Shown: positions 47,801 to 56,025 of the stretch, piece after piece
How positions within the stretch are numbered: position 1 is the stretch's first letter
Layout: every line of letters starts with the position of its first letter
From: CALOBA01 sp942491465
Lineage (GTDB): Bacteria > Pseudomonadota > Gammaproteobacteria > Chromatiales > Chromatiaceae
NCBI GenBank assembly: GCA_942491465.1
Contig: CALOBA010000085.1
Coordinates: forward strand, 1 to 64,000
DNA length: 64,000 nucleotides
Direction: 5' to 3'
Translations under genes and position numbers: made by a program
The notes under the pieces: model-generated
Database searches by the model: none
Told to the model about the DNA's origin: nothing
The model's input: the letters and a program-made list of their open reading frames with translations, nothing else

Positions 47801-48770
47801 CGCGGCCGGTGGCGCCCTCGTCGCGAATCTCGCCGCCGGAGCCGGTGGCGGCGCCAGGGTCCGGCGCGATCGCCGTGGGATGATTGTGGGTCTCCACCTT
47901 GGCCAGTATATGGATGGGCTCGGCGGAGTGGGTGTAGACGCCGTCGCTCGGGCGCGCCAGCAGCCGCCGCCCCGGCCAGCCCTCGATCACCGCGGCATTG
48001 TCCTTGTACGCCGAGAGCACATGCTCCGGGGCCTCCTTGGTGGTGTTGCGGATCATCTGGAACAGCGACAGGTGCCGCGACTCGCCGTCGATCACCCAGT
48101 CGGCGTTGAAGATCTTGTGCCGGCAATGCTCCGAGTTCGCCTGCGCGAACATCATCAGCTCCACATCGGTGGGATTGCGCCCCAGGGCCTGGAAGCTGTC
48201 GATCAGATAGTCGATCTCATCGTCGGACAGGGCCAGACCCAGGTCCACATTCGCCTGCGCCAGCGCCGGCCGGCCGCCGGCGAGCAGATCGACGCGGGCC
48301 GCCGGGCGTGGCGTCGCCTGCTCGAACAGGCACCCGGCGGCGTCCAGGTCCGGCAGCGCCACCTCGGTCATGCGATCGTGCAGCACCGCCGCGACCTGCT
48401 CCAGGGCCGCGGCGTCCAGCCCCGGACCGCTGAGATAGTAGGCCGTCCCGCGCTCCAGCCGACGCACCTGATCGAGCCCGCAGTTGCGCGCGATATCGGT
48501 GGCCTTCGACGACCAGGGCGAGATCGTCCCCGGCCGCGGCACCACCAGCACCAATCGGCCCTGGGGCTCATGCGCCGCCAGCCGCGGGCCGTAGCGCAGG
48601 ATGCGCTCCAGCACCCCCTGCCCCGCCGCATCCAACGGCGCCGCCAGATCGGCGAAGTGCATGAATTCGGCATAGGGCTCGCAATCCGGCACCCCGGCGG
48701 CCCGGAGGCGGTCGCGAAGCTTGGCGAGACGGAAATCGGACAGGGCGGGGGCACCACGAAGGCAGAGCAT
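44871..48770 (-). CDS. purL: Phosphoribosylformylglycinamidine synthase
   Basis: Purine biosynthesis enzyme of 1299 residues, full length for the large gammaproteobacterial type. It converts FGAR, glutamine and ATP to FGAM. N-terminal segment ALSDFRLAKLRDRLRAAG, linker FAQANSEHCRHKIFNADW, ATP-binding core VETHNHPTAIAPDPGAATGS and AKASFPPGTPL-like regions lead to a C-terminal class I glutamine amidotransferase. That domain has the nucleophile in LGVCNGCQMLANL and the His in MMPHPERVFR. The frame is unbroken. The start ATG 48770 gives the usual N terminus. Confidence 0.96.
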   Translation of the reverse strand: MLCLRGAPALSDFRLAKLRDRLRAAGVPDCEPYAEFMHFADLAAPLDAAGQGVLERILRYGPRLAAHEPQGRLVLVVPRPGTISPWSSKATDIARNCGLDQVRRLERGTAYYLSGPGLDAAALEQVAAVLHDRMTEVALPDLDAAGCLFEQATPRPAARVDLLAGGRPALAQANVDLGLALSDDEIDYLIDSFQALGRNPTDVELMMFAQANSEHCRHKIFNADWVIDGESRHLSLFQMIRNTTKEAPEHVLSAYKDNAAVIEGWPGRRLLARPSDGVYTHSAEPIHILAKVETHNHPTAIAPDPGAATGSGGEIRDEGATGRGSKPKAGLCGFSVSNLRIPGFEQPWEQAAEQDWGKPGRIVSALAIMLEGPIGAAAFNNEFGRPNLAGWFRTFEQQVPGPDGPELRGYHKPIMLAGGVGNIRAGHIEKASFPPGTPLVVLGGPAMLIGLGGGAASSMASGASAEDLDFASVQRANPEMQRRCQEVIDRCCACGEQNPILFIHDVGAGGLSNALPELVHDGERGGRFQLRAIPNADPGMSPMEIWSNEAQERYVLAIDRDRLATFERICQRERCPYAVVGEASAEAELKLTDSALADTPIDMPMGLLFGKPPGMRRDVTRLTVPTHGLDTGGLGLAELAERVLRLPAVADKTFLITIGDRSVTGLVARDQMVGPWQVPVADCAVTLTDYDGYSGEAMAIGERTPVALLNAPASGRMAVGEALTNIAAAPIARIGEIKLSANWMAAAGHPGEDARLYDTVRAVGMELCPALGIAIPVGKDSMSMRTVWEEPAGRQRVMAAPLSLIVSAFAPVTDARQTLTPQLITDAGDTALLLIDLGAGRDRLGGSCLAQALDQLGAEPPDLDDPNRLRRFFAAVQALNRQGLLLAYHDRGDGGLFASLCEMAFAGRCGLHIDLSTLPGEDPVAALFSEELGAILQVRARDVAPVLGQLVSVGLGEFAHHVAVPTAGDDIEITRNGTSLYQGSRTALQGIWSETSHRMQRLRDHPDCADEAHARIGADDPGLSAAPSFDPADDIAAPLISRGARPRLAVLREQGVNGQLEMAAAFHRAGFECVDVHMSDIIAGRIELRDFRGLAACGGFSYGDVLGAGEGWAKTILFNPRARDQFQGFFAREDSFALGVCNGCQMLANLRELIPGAAHWPHFVRNRSEQFEARLALVEVTPSPSILLDGMAGSRLPLVVAHGEGRAEFADAAARSAAEPYVALRYIEHDGGIAERYPANPNGSPAGITGLTSADGRVTIMMPHPERVFRSVQYSWHPRDWGEDGPWLRLFRNARLWVG

Positions 48771-49131
48771 CGCGACCGGCTCCTAGGGCTGAAAGGCGTG
48801 GGGAAGGTCCGGGAATGATACGCCATGCCGCCAAGGCTTACCGACGACATCCGCCGTCCCTGTCGAGCGCACCCCGACTCGGGGCCGAGACGGCCCCGCT
48901 CCGACGGAGCCGGGGCGTCTCGCCCCAAGCCAGCAGCAATGACGGGGCAGACGGCTCCGCCATTGACCGAAGCTTCAATCGGCGCCCCCACTGCCGCAGC
49001 GCTCCCCAAACGCCAAGGCGATCAAGTCCAGCAATCAGCCGCGCTCGCGCAGATTCCTTGAGCGCGACGGCAAGTCCGTCACCTATCGGTTCGAAAGTCG
49101 CACTTCAAACTTCCAACGTCGGGCCGCGCAC
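48771..49131. other. Intergenic region
   Basis: 361 bases between two minus-strand genes. A GC-rich hairpin (CGGGGCCGAGACGGCCCCG, about 48889 to 48907) is present. No gene is supported. Confidence 0.45.
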
Positions 49132-50091
49132 TCAGGTACGGGGCTCGAGCCAGGCATCGAGATTGCGCCCGATCAGCCGCGACAGCATCTGGATGTCGTC
49201 GCGATACGCCTCCGTGAGCTGCGCGCGCAGGTCCGGATCGATGCGCTCGCGCGTCTCGGGCTTAACCGGTAGGCGCGCGGCGAACTCGAAGAATCTTCCA
49301 CGCAGCCGCATCGGCACCCAGGGCATTAGATGCGAGCGCAGCCGCCTGGAGCCGCGCCATGCCAGCCGCCACAGCGGGTTTCGGATCGTGCCCGTGACGT
49401 TGAATCGCTGCGTCATGTCGGGCTCGAAGCGGTCGTCGACGCCGATGAACCGGTAGATGTCGCGGATCAGCGCAGCGGGGTCGGCCACCAGATCGTCGTA
49501 GAGATAGATGCGCAGCTGGGACCGATCAAAGGTCTCGAACCAGGGTGCCAGGGCGCGGGCGTAGTAGCCGAGGCTTTGGTAGGCACCTCGGCGCCAGCCT
49601 TCGCGCTCGCGTCGCGGACCGTCGGCAATCGCCTCGGCGAAGGTTGCGCAGGGCTCCAAGCCGTGCGAACGATCCCGCTGATAGGCGGAATAGGCCCGAT
49701 CGGCCGGCTGACGCAACAACGCGATCAGTCGCACGTCCGGCATGCGGCGGCGAATCGCCTGTCGCGCCTGGCTGTGATACACATATCGGATAGATGCCTC
49801 GCCGCAGACCTTGTGGGGCGGGCACTCGGCGAACATCGCGCGGTAGGCGTCCCAGCTGTCGATCATCTCACGCCGGCGGATGCCGTCGTGAGGGCCACCG
49901 AAGCGGGGCGTTTCCGGGCCGTCGAAGATGAACCAGTTCGGCTCCTTGAGCCGCGGCATCCAGACTTGGGGGTGTGCCTGCAGGTAGTGATACAGCGATG
50001 TGGTGCCGGCCTTCGGCGCTGCGATGATCAGGAAATCGGGGAGGCGGGTCTTGCGCATGGACCTGTCGTCAGAGTTGGAAGGGCGTCCCAT
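49132..50091 (-). CDS. Sulfotransferase (heparan/NodH-like family)
   Basis: PAPS-dependent sulfotransferase of about 319 residues. The 5'-phosphosulfate loop is FLIIAAPKAGTTSLYHYLQ. The 3'-phosphate motif is VRLIALLRQPADRAYSAYQR. GEASIRYVY and LRIYLYDDLVADP are typical of carbohydrate sulfotransferases. The product is close in sequence to the sulfotransferase at 58562. Start is ATG 50091 or, more compactly, ATG 50058. It probably decorates a surface polysaccharide or lipid. Confidence 0.82.
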   Translation of the reverse strand: MGRPSNSDDRSMRKTRLPDFLIIAAPKAGTTSLYHYLQAHPQVWMPRLKEPNWFIFDGPETPRFGGPHDGIRRREMIDSWDAYRAMFAECPPHKVCGEASIRYVYHSQARQAIRRRMPDVRLIALLRQPADRAYSAYQRDRSHGLEPCATFAEAIADGPRREREGWRRGAYQSLGYYARALAPWFETFDRSQLRIYLYDDLVADPAALIRDIYRFIGVDDRFEPDMTQRFNVTGTIRNPLWRLAWRGSRRLRSHLMPWVPMRLRGRFFEFAARLPVKPETRERIDPDLRAQLTEAYRDDIQMLSRLIGRNLDAWLEPRT

Positions 50092-50232
50092 CGACACGGC
50101 GCTCCACCCGGTGCTTGCTCGATCTCGGAGACGGACCTGAAGCGGCGGATACGGCTGGCAGCGCCAACGCGCTTAGCCTACCATGCGCGCATCAGGCCGA
50201 TCGGTCTTCTCTGATCCACCAGGCACCCGATC

Positions 50233-50943
50233 ATGACAAACGTAGGCGATGATATTCGCGCCGGCAATGCGCGCTGGCGCTTCGATGGCGATGTGCCGAG
50301 CCAGTTCGACGCGCATGTGCGCCGCTCTGTCCCCTTCTACGAGGAGGGCCACGAACTGGCGCTCAAGCTCTCGGACTTTTTCGTCGGCTCGGGCTCCAAG
50401 GTCTACGAGTTCGGCTGCTCCACCGGCTCCCTCACCCGACGGCTGGCCGAGCGCCACCGCGACCAGGAGGCGCGGATCATCGGCATCGATCTCGCCGACG
50501 ACATGGCGGCCCTTGCGCAGGAGCGCTGCGACGGCCTCGACAACGTCGAGATCATCGCCGGCGATGTGGTCGAGATTCAGTTGCAGGCGTGCGATCTGAT
50601 CGTGGCCTACTACACCGCGCAGTTCATTCGGCCGCGCTTCAGGCAACTGGTGTTGGACAAGATCTACGCAGCGCTCAACTGGGGCGGTGCATTGCTGATG
50701 TTCGAGAAGGTGAGGGCGCCGGATGCGCGGTTTCAGGATGCGATGACGCAGCTCTACACGGACTATAAATCCGAGCAGGGATTTACCGATGCGGAGATCA
50801 TCGCCAAGGCGCGCAGCCTCAAGGGTGTACTGGAGCCCTTTTCCACCCAGGGCAATCTGGACTTGATGCAGCGCGCGGGCTTCGTCGATGTCATGACCGT
50901 CTTCAAATATGTGAGCTTCGAGGGCTTCTTGGCCATCAAGTAG
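50233..50943 (+). CDS. Class I methyltransferase, CmoA-like
   Basis: SAM-binding protein of 236 residues. Motif I is VYEFGCSTGSLTRRLAERH. IIGIDLADDMAALAQERC and YYTAQFIRPRFRQLVLDKIY follow. FEKVRAPDARFQDAMTQLY resembles the CmoA carboxy-SAM synthase family. No cmoB is adjacent, so it may instead be a glycan-locus methyltransferase. Intact frame, start ATG 50233. Confidence 0.72.
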   Translation: MTNVGDDIRAGNARWRFDGDVPSQFDAHVRRSVPFYEEGHELALKLSDFFVGSGSKVYEFGCSTGSLTRRLAERHRDQEARIIGIDLADDMAALAQERCDGLDNVEIIAGDVVEIQLQACDLIVAYYTAQFIRPRFRQLVLDKIYAALNWGGALLMFEKVRAPDARFQDAMTQLYTDYKSEQGFTDAEIIAKARSLKGVLEPFSTQGNLDLMQRAGFVDVMTVFKYVSFEGFLAIK

Positions 50944-51044
50944 CGATTGCGTTCCCGCAGACAGGGTCTCTGGAACCCGGCAGCCAGGAGCCTGTCCGGC
51001 CAAGGAGTCCGTATTGATCAACGCCGATTGGGCTATGGTGAGCG

Positions 51045-51896
51045 ATGGCAACGAGCAGATTTCCGGGCACCTTGGAGCGTATTGGCTGGGGTGTTGAATT
51101 CCACATCCAGGCGTTGCGCGAGGGTCTTCAGCGGCGCGTCCCCGCCGGCATGCTTGCATCGGCTCAGCGGTTCTACCACCGCTGGCGCCGTCCCGCGCAC
51201 AGCGCTTGGCGGCGCCTGAGCGCGGCCGATCTCCCCTATGGCGAGGTGGCAACCATCGACGGCATCCGTGTCCGCGTCCATCCGAGTCTCTCGGTCAAGA
51301 ACGCGTGGCGTCTCGTCTCCGGTGTGCACACGCGCTCGGAACGGCGCCTCGCGCTCAGTGTCGTGGAGCCGGACGACGTGGTCATGGAGCTCGGCGGCGG
51401 CATCGGGATGCTGTCCACCGCCTGCGCGCTGCGCATCGGCTCGGAGCGTGTCTTCGCCTTCGAGGCCAATCCCGCGTTGGCGCCGCTGATCGAAGAGAAC
51501 TACGCGCTCAACGGCGTCGCGCCCGAGATGAATCTCTGTTTGCTCGGCGCCGAGCCTGGCGTTCGCGACTTCCATATCTCGTCCGATTTCTCCGACTCCT
51601 CCCTGTTTCGCGATACCACGAGTCGCTATGCCCGCACGGTGCAGGTCCCGGTGCGCTCCATCACCGCCGAGCTGGCGCGGGTCCGTCCCACCCTGTTGAT
51701 CGTCGATATCGAGGGCGCTGAAATCGAGCTGCTGCCGCAGGCCGATCTCGCGCAGGTGCGCAAGCTCATCGTTGAGCTGCATCCGGGCTCCACGGGTGCG
51801 GTGCGCGCCAACGCACTGCGCCGCCGGCTGCGTCGTCTGGGGTACACCGAGGCGGACAAGGCCGGCAACTGCATCCTGTTTGTGCGCGCTGGCTAG
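51045..51896 (+). CDS. FkbM-family methyltransferase
   Basis: SAM-dependent O-methyltransferase of 283 residues. DDVVMELGGGIGMLSTACAL is motif I. FAFEANPALAPLIEENYALN and LLIVDIEGAEIELLPQADL, the FkbM hallmark, follow. Such enzymes often methylate sugars in O-antigen or capsule loci, which suits the neighbours. The first 60 residues are basic and less conserved. Its stop lies 13 bases before a palindromic repeat. Confidence 0.8.
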   Translation: MATSRFPGTLERIGWGVEFHIQALREGLQRRVPAGMLASAQRFYHRWRRPAHSAWRRLSAADLPYGEVATIDGIRVRVHPSLSVKNAWRLVSGVHTRSERRLALSVVEPDDVVMELGGGIGMLSTACALRIGSERVFAFEANPALAPLIEENYALNGVAPEMNLCLLGAEPGVRDFHISSDFSDSSLFRDTTSRYARTVQVPVRSITAELARVRPTLLIVDIEGAEIELLPQADLAQVRKLIVELHPGSTGAVRANALRRRLRRLGYTEADKAGNCILFVRAG

Positions 51897-51909
51897 GAGC
51901 CTGTCCGAC

Positions 51910-52071
51910 TTAGGCGATTGCCGGAAACTTTCATACCAGATGACGCAGGATTGACGTTCGCCTTCAAGGAGGGCTGGCGGGAGCTGAGCTCGCTATGTGA
52001 CCGCCAGCCCGACGCCGAAGGCGGGCGTCAAGACAAGTCAGATGGTATGAAAGTTGACAGAAATCGCCTTA
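51910..52071. repeat. 162-base palindromic element (MITE-like)
   Basis: The left arm TTAGGCGATTGCCGGAAACT and onward (to CATACCA) is an imperfect reverse complement of the right arm ending AGAAATCGCCTTAG. An inner hairpin GGGCTGGCGG/CCGCCAGCCC lies between them. The right half recurs in inverted orientation at 55294 to 55345. Confidence 0.65.
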
Positions 52072-52305
52072 GTAAAGATTCACTAACGAATTAGGTTAGA
52101 TCGCGCGAGCGAAGCGAGCCGCGATCTGAACCGTTCAACGTCAAGGCTGGCCGCGCGCCGGTGCGCAGGAGCGCACGGCACGGCAGCGGCCGGTCGGGCC
52201 AAGCCTATTGTTGGGCGATTGTTTGGTCGTTCTTCGCATTAATTGAGCCTGGCCCCTTTTCCTTGGCCCCTTTTCCTTGCTTTTCCCTGTAATCCCAGTT
52301 CCAGC

Positions 52306-52536
52306 CTACTCCGCGCGAGCAATTAAGCAAACTGTCCCCGGAACTGGGTCTCCGGAACTGGTCGAACTGGTCCCCTACTCCGCGCGAGCAATTAAGTAAA
52401 CTGTCCCCGGAACTGTCCAACTGTCCCGAGCAATTAAGTAAACTGTCCCCGGAACTGGTCGTAAACTGTCCCCGGAACTGGTCCCCGGAACTGGCGGAAC
52501 TGGCGGAACTGGCGGAACTGTCCGTCCCCGGAACTG
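52306..52536. repeat. Tandem array with AAACTGTCCCCGGAACTG core
   Basis: Four exact copies of AAACTGTCCCCGGAACTG start at 52329, 52398, 52440 and 52463, and a partial copy ends at 52536. The first two are preceded by CTACTCCGCGCGAGCAATTA. A 9-base unit GGAACTGGC repeats three to four times near 52490 to 52515. Spacing is irregular, so this is not a CRISPR. Confidence 0.8.
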
Positions 52537-52659
52537 ATAACTGTTGATAACACCCCGGAACAGTGAAGTCTATATGCCAGGAATGCAAAAATAGCGAGAA
52601 ATTACAGCGGCCTGGATGTATAATTTGTTTTTTCCCAGGCTCACTCGACAGGTGAAGGC

Positions 52660-54024
52660 ATGCGGCGGTTGCTCATGACCCAATCGGAGGCGGATTTCAC
52701 CTCCCACGCAGGACTCGGACTGATTGGAATGGCGCTGGAGCGCCACACGGATTTGGCTGCGGATGCGGATGCGGATGCGGATGCGGCGGCGGCGGGCGCG
52801 CTGCGCAGCGACGCCATCAGCCATCGCGACATCTTGGCCAGCTATATCGGTCTGATCTGCTTGGGCAAGAGCGACTTCGAGGCGATCGAGGGGTTTCGCG
52901 AGGACGCGTACTTTTGCGAAGCGTTGGGGCTGGAGGCCATCGCCTCGACGGCAACGCTGCGCCAACGGCTCGACGCCCATGCCGAGGCGTTCGCCGGGCT
53001 CGTGTTGTCGGCGAGCATGGCCTTCCTGGAGCGCGTCGGCGCACCGGTGACGCCGCTGGCGAACGGACTGGTGGCGCTGGATGCGGACGTCACCCCGTTC
53101 GACAACGGCGGCTCGCACAAGGAAGGCGTCTCGCGCACCTACAAGGGCAGCGACGGCTTCGCGCCGATGGCCGCCTATCTCGGCGAGGAAGGCTGGTGTC
53201 TGGAGCTGGAACTGCGCGCCGGCAGCCAGCACTGCCAGAAGGACACGCCGGCGTTTCTGCAACGCGTGCTGGAGCGCGCGCGCAGGTTGACCTGGCGTGC
53301 CCCGCTGGTGCGGCTCGACGGCGGCAACGATGCCATCGAGAACGTCGCCGTGATCGAGGCGCACAACGCCGCCCGCCCCGAGGCGCTGCCGGCACACTAC
53401 ATCATCAAGTGGAATCCGCGTCGGGAGCGCCCCGAGCAGTGGTGCGACTACGCCGAGGAGCACGCCGAGTGGGAACACCCCCGCGCGGGCAAGCGCGTCG
53501 CCGTCTTCTGCGTGCGCGAAACCCGCGAGCATGACGGCTACGCCTACCCGATGCGCCGGATCATGCGGGTGGTCGAGCGGCGCATCGACAAGCACGGCCA
53601 ACACCTGCTGGTGCCCGAGATCGAGATCGAAGGCTGGTGGACCAGCTTGGGTTGCGACCCGCAGGAGATCATCGCGCTGTACGCCGAGCATGCCACCAGC
53701 GAGCAGTTCCACAGCGAGCTGAAGACCGATCTGGACATCGAACGCCTGCCCTCGGGCAAGTTCGCCACCAACGCTCTGGTGCTCGCCTGCGCACAGCTCG
53801 CCTACAACATCCTGCGCTGGCTCGGCCAACAGGGCCTGCTTGGGGCCGACGCGCCGCCCGGGCATCGCGCCAAACGTCGGCGCCTGCGCACCGTGATGCA
53901 GGAATTGATCTACATCGCCGCCCGACTCGTGCAAACCGCCCGACGATTGAAGCTGGTGTTCGGCCGCAGCTGCCCGGCCTACCGGGTCTTCCATCGACTC
54001 TACCGGCAACTCGCCACGACCTGA
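52660..54024 (+). CDS. IS1380-family transposase
   Basis: DDE transposase of 454 residues, unbroken. VALDADVTPFDNGGSHKEGV carries the first catalytic Asp. LVRLDGGNDAIEN carries the second. The Glu lies in TSEQFHSELKTDLDIERLP. SRTYKGSDGFAPMAAYLG is an IS1380 hallmark. Codons 34 to 41 are a (GCGGAT)4 tract encoding Ala-Asp repeats, unusual within a catalytic protein. Clear terminal inverted repeats were not found by eye, so element ends are not defined. It interrupts the glycan locus. Confidence 0.88.
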   Translation: MRRLLMTQSEADFTSHAGLGLIGMALERHTDLAADADADADAAAAGALRSDAISHRDILASYIGLICLGKSDFEAIEGFREDAYFCEALGLEAIASTATLRQRLDAHAEAFAGLVLSASMAFLERVGAPVTPLANGLVALDADVTPFDNGGSHKEGVSRTYKGSDGFAPMAAYLGEEGWCLELELRAGSQHCQKDTPAFLQRVLERARRLTWRAPLVRLDGGNDAIENVAVIEAHNAARPEALPAHYIIKWNPRRERPEQWCDYAEEHAEWEHPRAGKRVAVFCVRETREHDGYAYPMRRIMRVVERRIDKHGQHLLVPEIEIEGWWTSLGCDPQEIIALYAEHATSEQFHSELKTDLDIERLPSGKFATNALVLACAQLAYNILRWLGQQGLLGADAPPGHRAKRRRLRTVMQELIYIAARLVQTARRLKLVFGRSCPAYRVFHRLYRQLATT

Positions 54025-54250
54025 GCCCCGCCGTCCAAGGGGACGATCCGCTGCCGCCGCGTGGCGGCGCTCCTCTATTGCCGAAACCGCAGGGTTTTCC
54101 ACGGATTGAATCCGTTTCGCGCCCGCAGCCCGCCTCGGCGACAAATACCTTCGCTCATTGCCCGCCGTTTGGCTCGTTTCGGACCCGTGTTGCGATAGGA
54201 TCACCATTTACTTCACTGATTCAGGTATACTGCTCGGTCAAGAGGCACTA

Positions 54251-55285
54251 ATGGCAATGGCGGCAGCAACTACCAATTTTCGCGGACCCCTGTTTGTCGT
54301 CGGTATGTCGCGCAGCGGAACGACGCTGATCAGAGACCTTTTGAACCGGCATCCTCGGGTCTGCCTGGTCAACCACGAGGCCTATTTCATCGCCCGGCTT
54401 GCGTATGAGTGCAAGGACCGGCAGTGGCGGACGGATGACGCCTGGTGCGACGCCTTCATCCGCTTCTTCTGCACCACGAATTTCTTCTTCACCAGCCAGG
54501 CGAAGGGGCGGACCTTCGAGCGCGGCGAACTCAAGGCGTGCTGTCGGGCGGCAACCTTTCAGGAGAACATGGAACGGCTGCTGCGACTGTACGCCGGGGG
54601 CAGCGGCTGCGACTGCATCTGGGGCGACAAGACACCGACCTATCTGGGCCATTTGCCGATCTTGCGGGAGGCATTCCCGGCGGCGAAGTTCCTGCACATC
54701 ATTCGTGATCCGCGAGATCGGGCCTCCTCGGTGCGCAAGGCCTGGGGCGGTGATGCGCTGATCGTTTCGGAGAACTGGCGCGAGGGTGTCGGTCGCGCGA
54801 TGCGGATCGGCAGGGCGCTCGGCGCCGATGCCTATCACGAGATCAAGTACGAGTCGCTGCTCGCGGCGCCGGAGCAGGAGCTGCGCGCGGTCTGCGCCTT
54901 TCTTGAGCTGGCGTTCGACCCGGCGATGCTGTCTCTGGAACGCCCCGCGGAGCGCATGGGCGATAAGACCGAGGCGACCCGACAGGCCACGGGGATCGTG
55001 AGCGACAACGTCAGGCGCTATGGTCGCGTCTTGAAGCCCCGCGAGGTTCGCCGGATCGAGCAGTTGGTCAAGCCGGTGGCGCAGGCGCTGGGCTACGCAG
55101 GCGACTGGACGACCGTGGAGCATGTGCCGCTGCGCTTCTACGAGCGACAGTGGCATGGCTTCCTGGACAACCTGCGAGGCTATCTGTTTTTGCTGCGGCG
55201 CTGGGGCCTGATCAAGGGCAATCAGGTCGCGCTTGAACGCATCCGGGCGCGACGCGCGGGGGGGCTGACCTCAAGACTGGAGTGA
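54251..55285 (+). CDS. Sulfotransferase family protein
   Basis: PAPS-dependent sulfotransferase of 344 residues, of a different subgroup from its two neighbours. The 5'-phosphosulfate loop is FVVGMSRSGTTLIRDLLNRH. The 3'-phosphate motif is FLHIIRDPRDRASSVRKAW. GDKTPTYLGHLPIL and YHEIKYESLLAAPEQEL are typical of the bacterial Sulfotransfer family. The start is ATG 54251; the upstream open frame has no ribosome site. It lies between the IS1380 gene and an inverted copy of the 51910 repeat. Confidence 0.8.
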   Translation: MAMAAATTNFRGPLFVVGMSRSGTTLIRDLLNRHPRVCLVNHEAYFIARLAYECKDRQWRTDDAWCDAFIRFFCTTNFFFTSQAKGRTFERGELKACCRAATFQENMERLLRLYAGGSGCDCIWGDKTPTYLGHLPILREAFPAAKFLHIIRDPRDRASSVRKAWGGDALIVSENWREGVGRAMRIGRALGADAYHEIKYESLLAAPEQELRAVCAFLELAFDPAMLSLERPAERMGDKTEATRQATGIVSDNVRRYGRVLKPREVRRIEQLVKPVAQALGYAGDWTTVEHVPLRFYERQWHGFLDNLRGYLFLLRRWGLIKGNQVALERIRARRAGGLTSRLE

Positions 55286-55293
55286 TTCGCGCC

Positions 55294-55345
55294 TAAGGCG
55301 ATTTCTGTCAACTTTCATCCCATCGGACTTGTCTTGACGCACGCC
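55294..55345. repeat. Half copy of the 51910 palindromic element, inverted
   Basis: TAAGGCGATTTCTGTCAACT and the next 30 bases match the reverse complement of 52015 to 52071 with few differences. The two copies bracket the transposase and sulfotransferase in opposite orientation. Confidence 0.7.
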
Positions 55346-55382
55346 CTTGCTCCCAAGCCGGAGAGAATGTGCAAGTATTTGT

Positions 55383-55418
55383 CGGAATCGACATCGCTAT
55401 CGAAATCGCTATCGAAAT
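55383..55418. repeat. Degenerate CGNNNT hexamer array, 6 units
   Basis: Units CGGAAT, CGACAT, CGCTAT, CGAAAT, CGCTAT, CGAAAT in register, with the same CG...T frame as the arrays at 41019, 43837 and 62736. Confidence 0.7.
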
Positions 55419-55540
55419 CGGGAAGGTAGGCGCTAGAACGGGGCCGCCAGGGACGTGCAATCGATTTCGATCCCGATCCCGATGCAGCAACGCTCGCAGG
55501 TGCCCGCGGTCCCAGCCCAGCGCGATGCGATGCAGCCCCC

Positions 55541-55690
55541 GTCGCACATGGGTTTTCGGGAAAGCGAGGTGTGCTCCCCGTGCCCGAGCGCAAGGCACGC
55601 CGACGAGTCATCGTCGCACAAAGGCTCGGAGGCGTCAGCTGCGATCGGGTGCGGGGGACGGTGCATCGCGACCGAAAACCCATGTGTGAC
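55541..55690. repeat. 150-base palindromic element
   Basis: GTCGCACATGGGTTTTCGGG at the left end is matched by CCGAAAACCCATGTGTGAC at the right end, one mismatch. It is the size and shape of a non-autonomous mobile element. Confidence 0.6.
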
Positions 55691-56025
55691 GGGTATACAC
55701 TGGGAGACCTCGCCCCGTCGCCTTTACCACGCGAGCGTTCGTCTCCAACTCTTTTGTTTTAAAGCTCGCGTAGTCGGCCGCGGGGAGAGGGGGCTAAACG
55801 GTTACGCAGGAAGAGCGGTCAAGACCAGGTACTGCTGCAAAGCCCCATTACCAGGTGCAGCCTAGTCCGACACGAGCCCCGTCTTGATCAGCCCAGCCGA
55901 CAGGCACAAGATGGCGCGGCGCAGTACGCATAAGGCGGAGAGGCCGCGGCAGCTAGGCGGATCAACGCCGTAGCAAGGCTGTAGGGGCGCGCCTACCCGC
56001 CGGGATCTTTTCTGGAGGACTTGGT

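Larger units (their letters stand above)
55346..56025. other. Gene-free region with repeats
   Basis: About 680 bases. It holds a CGNNNT hexamer array and a 150-base palindrome, both listed separately. From 55700 to 56000 no gene or recognised RNA is seen. Confidence 0.5.

Noticed and set aside
44940..48818. Very long plus-strand reading frame antisense to purL
   Set aside because: Composition is that of an antisense shadow in high-GC DNA, and the minus strand holds a complete PurL with all motifs.
52306..52536. Possible CRISPR array
   Set aside because: Unit spacing is 69, 42 and 23 bases, spacers are themselves repeat-derived, and no cas gene is present.
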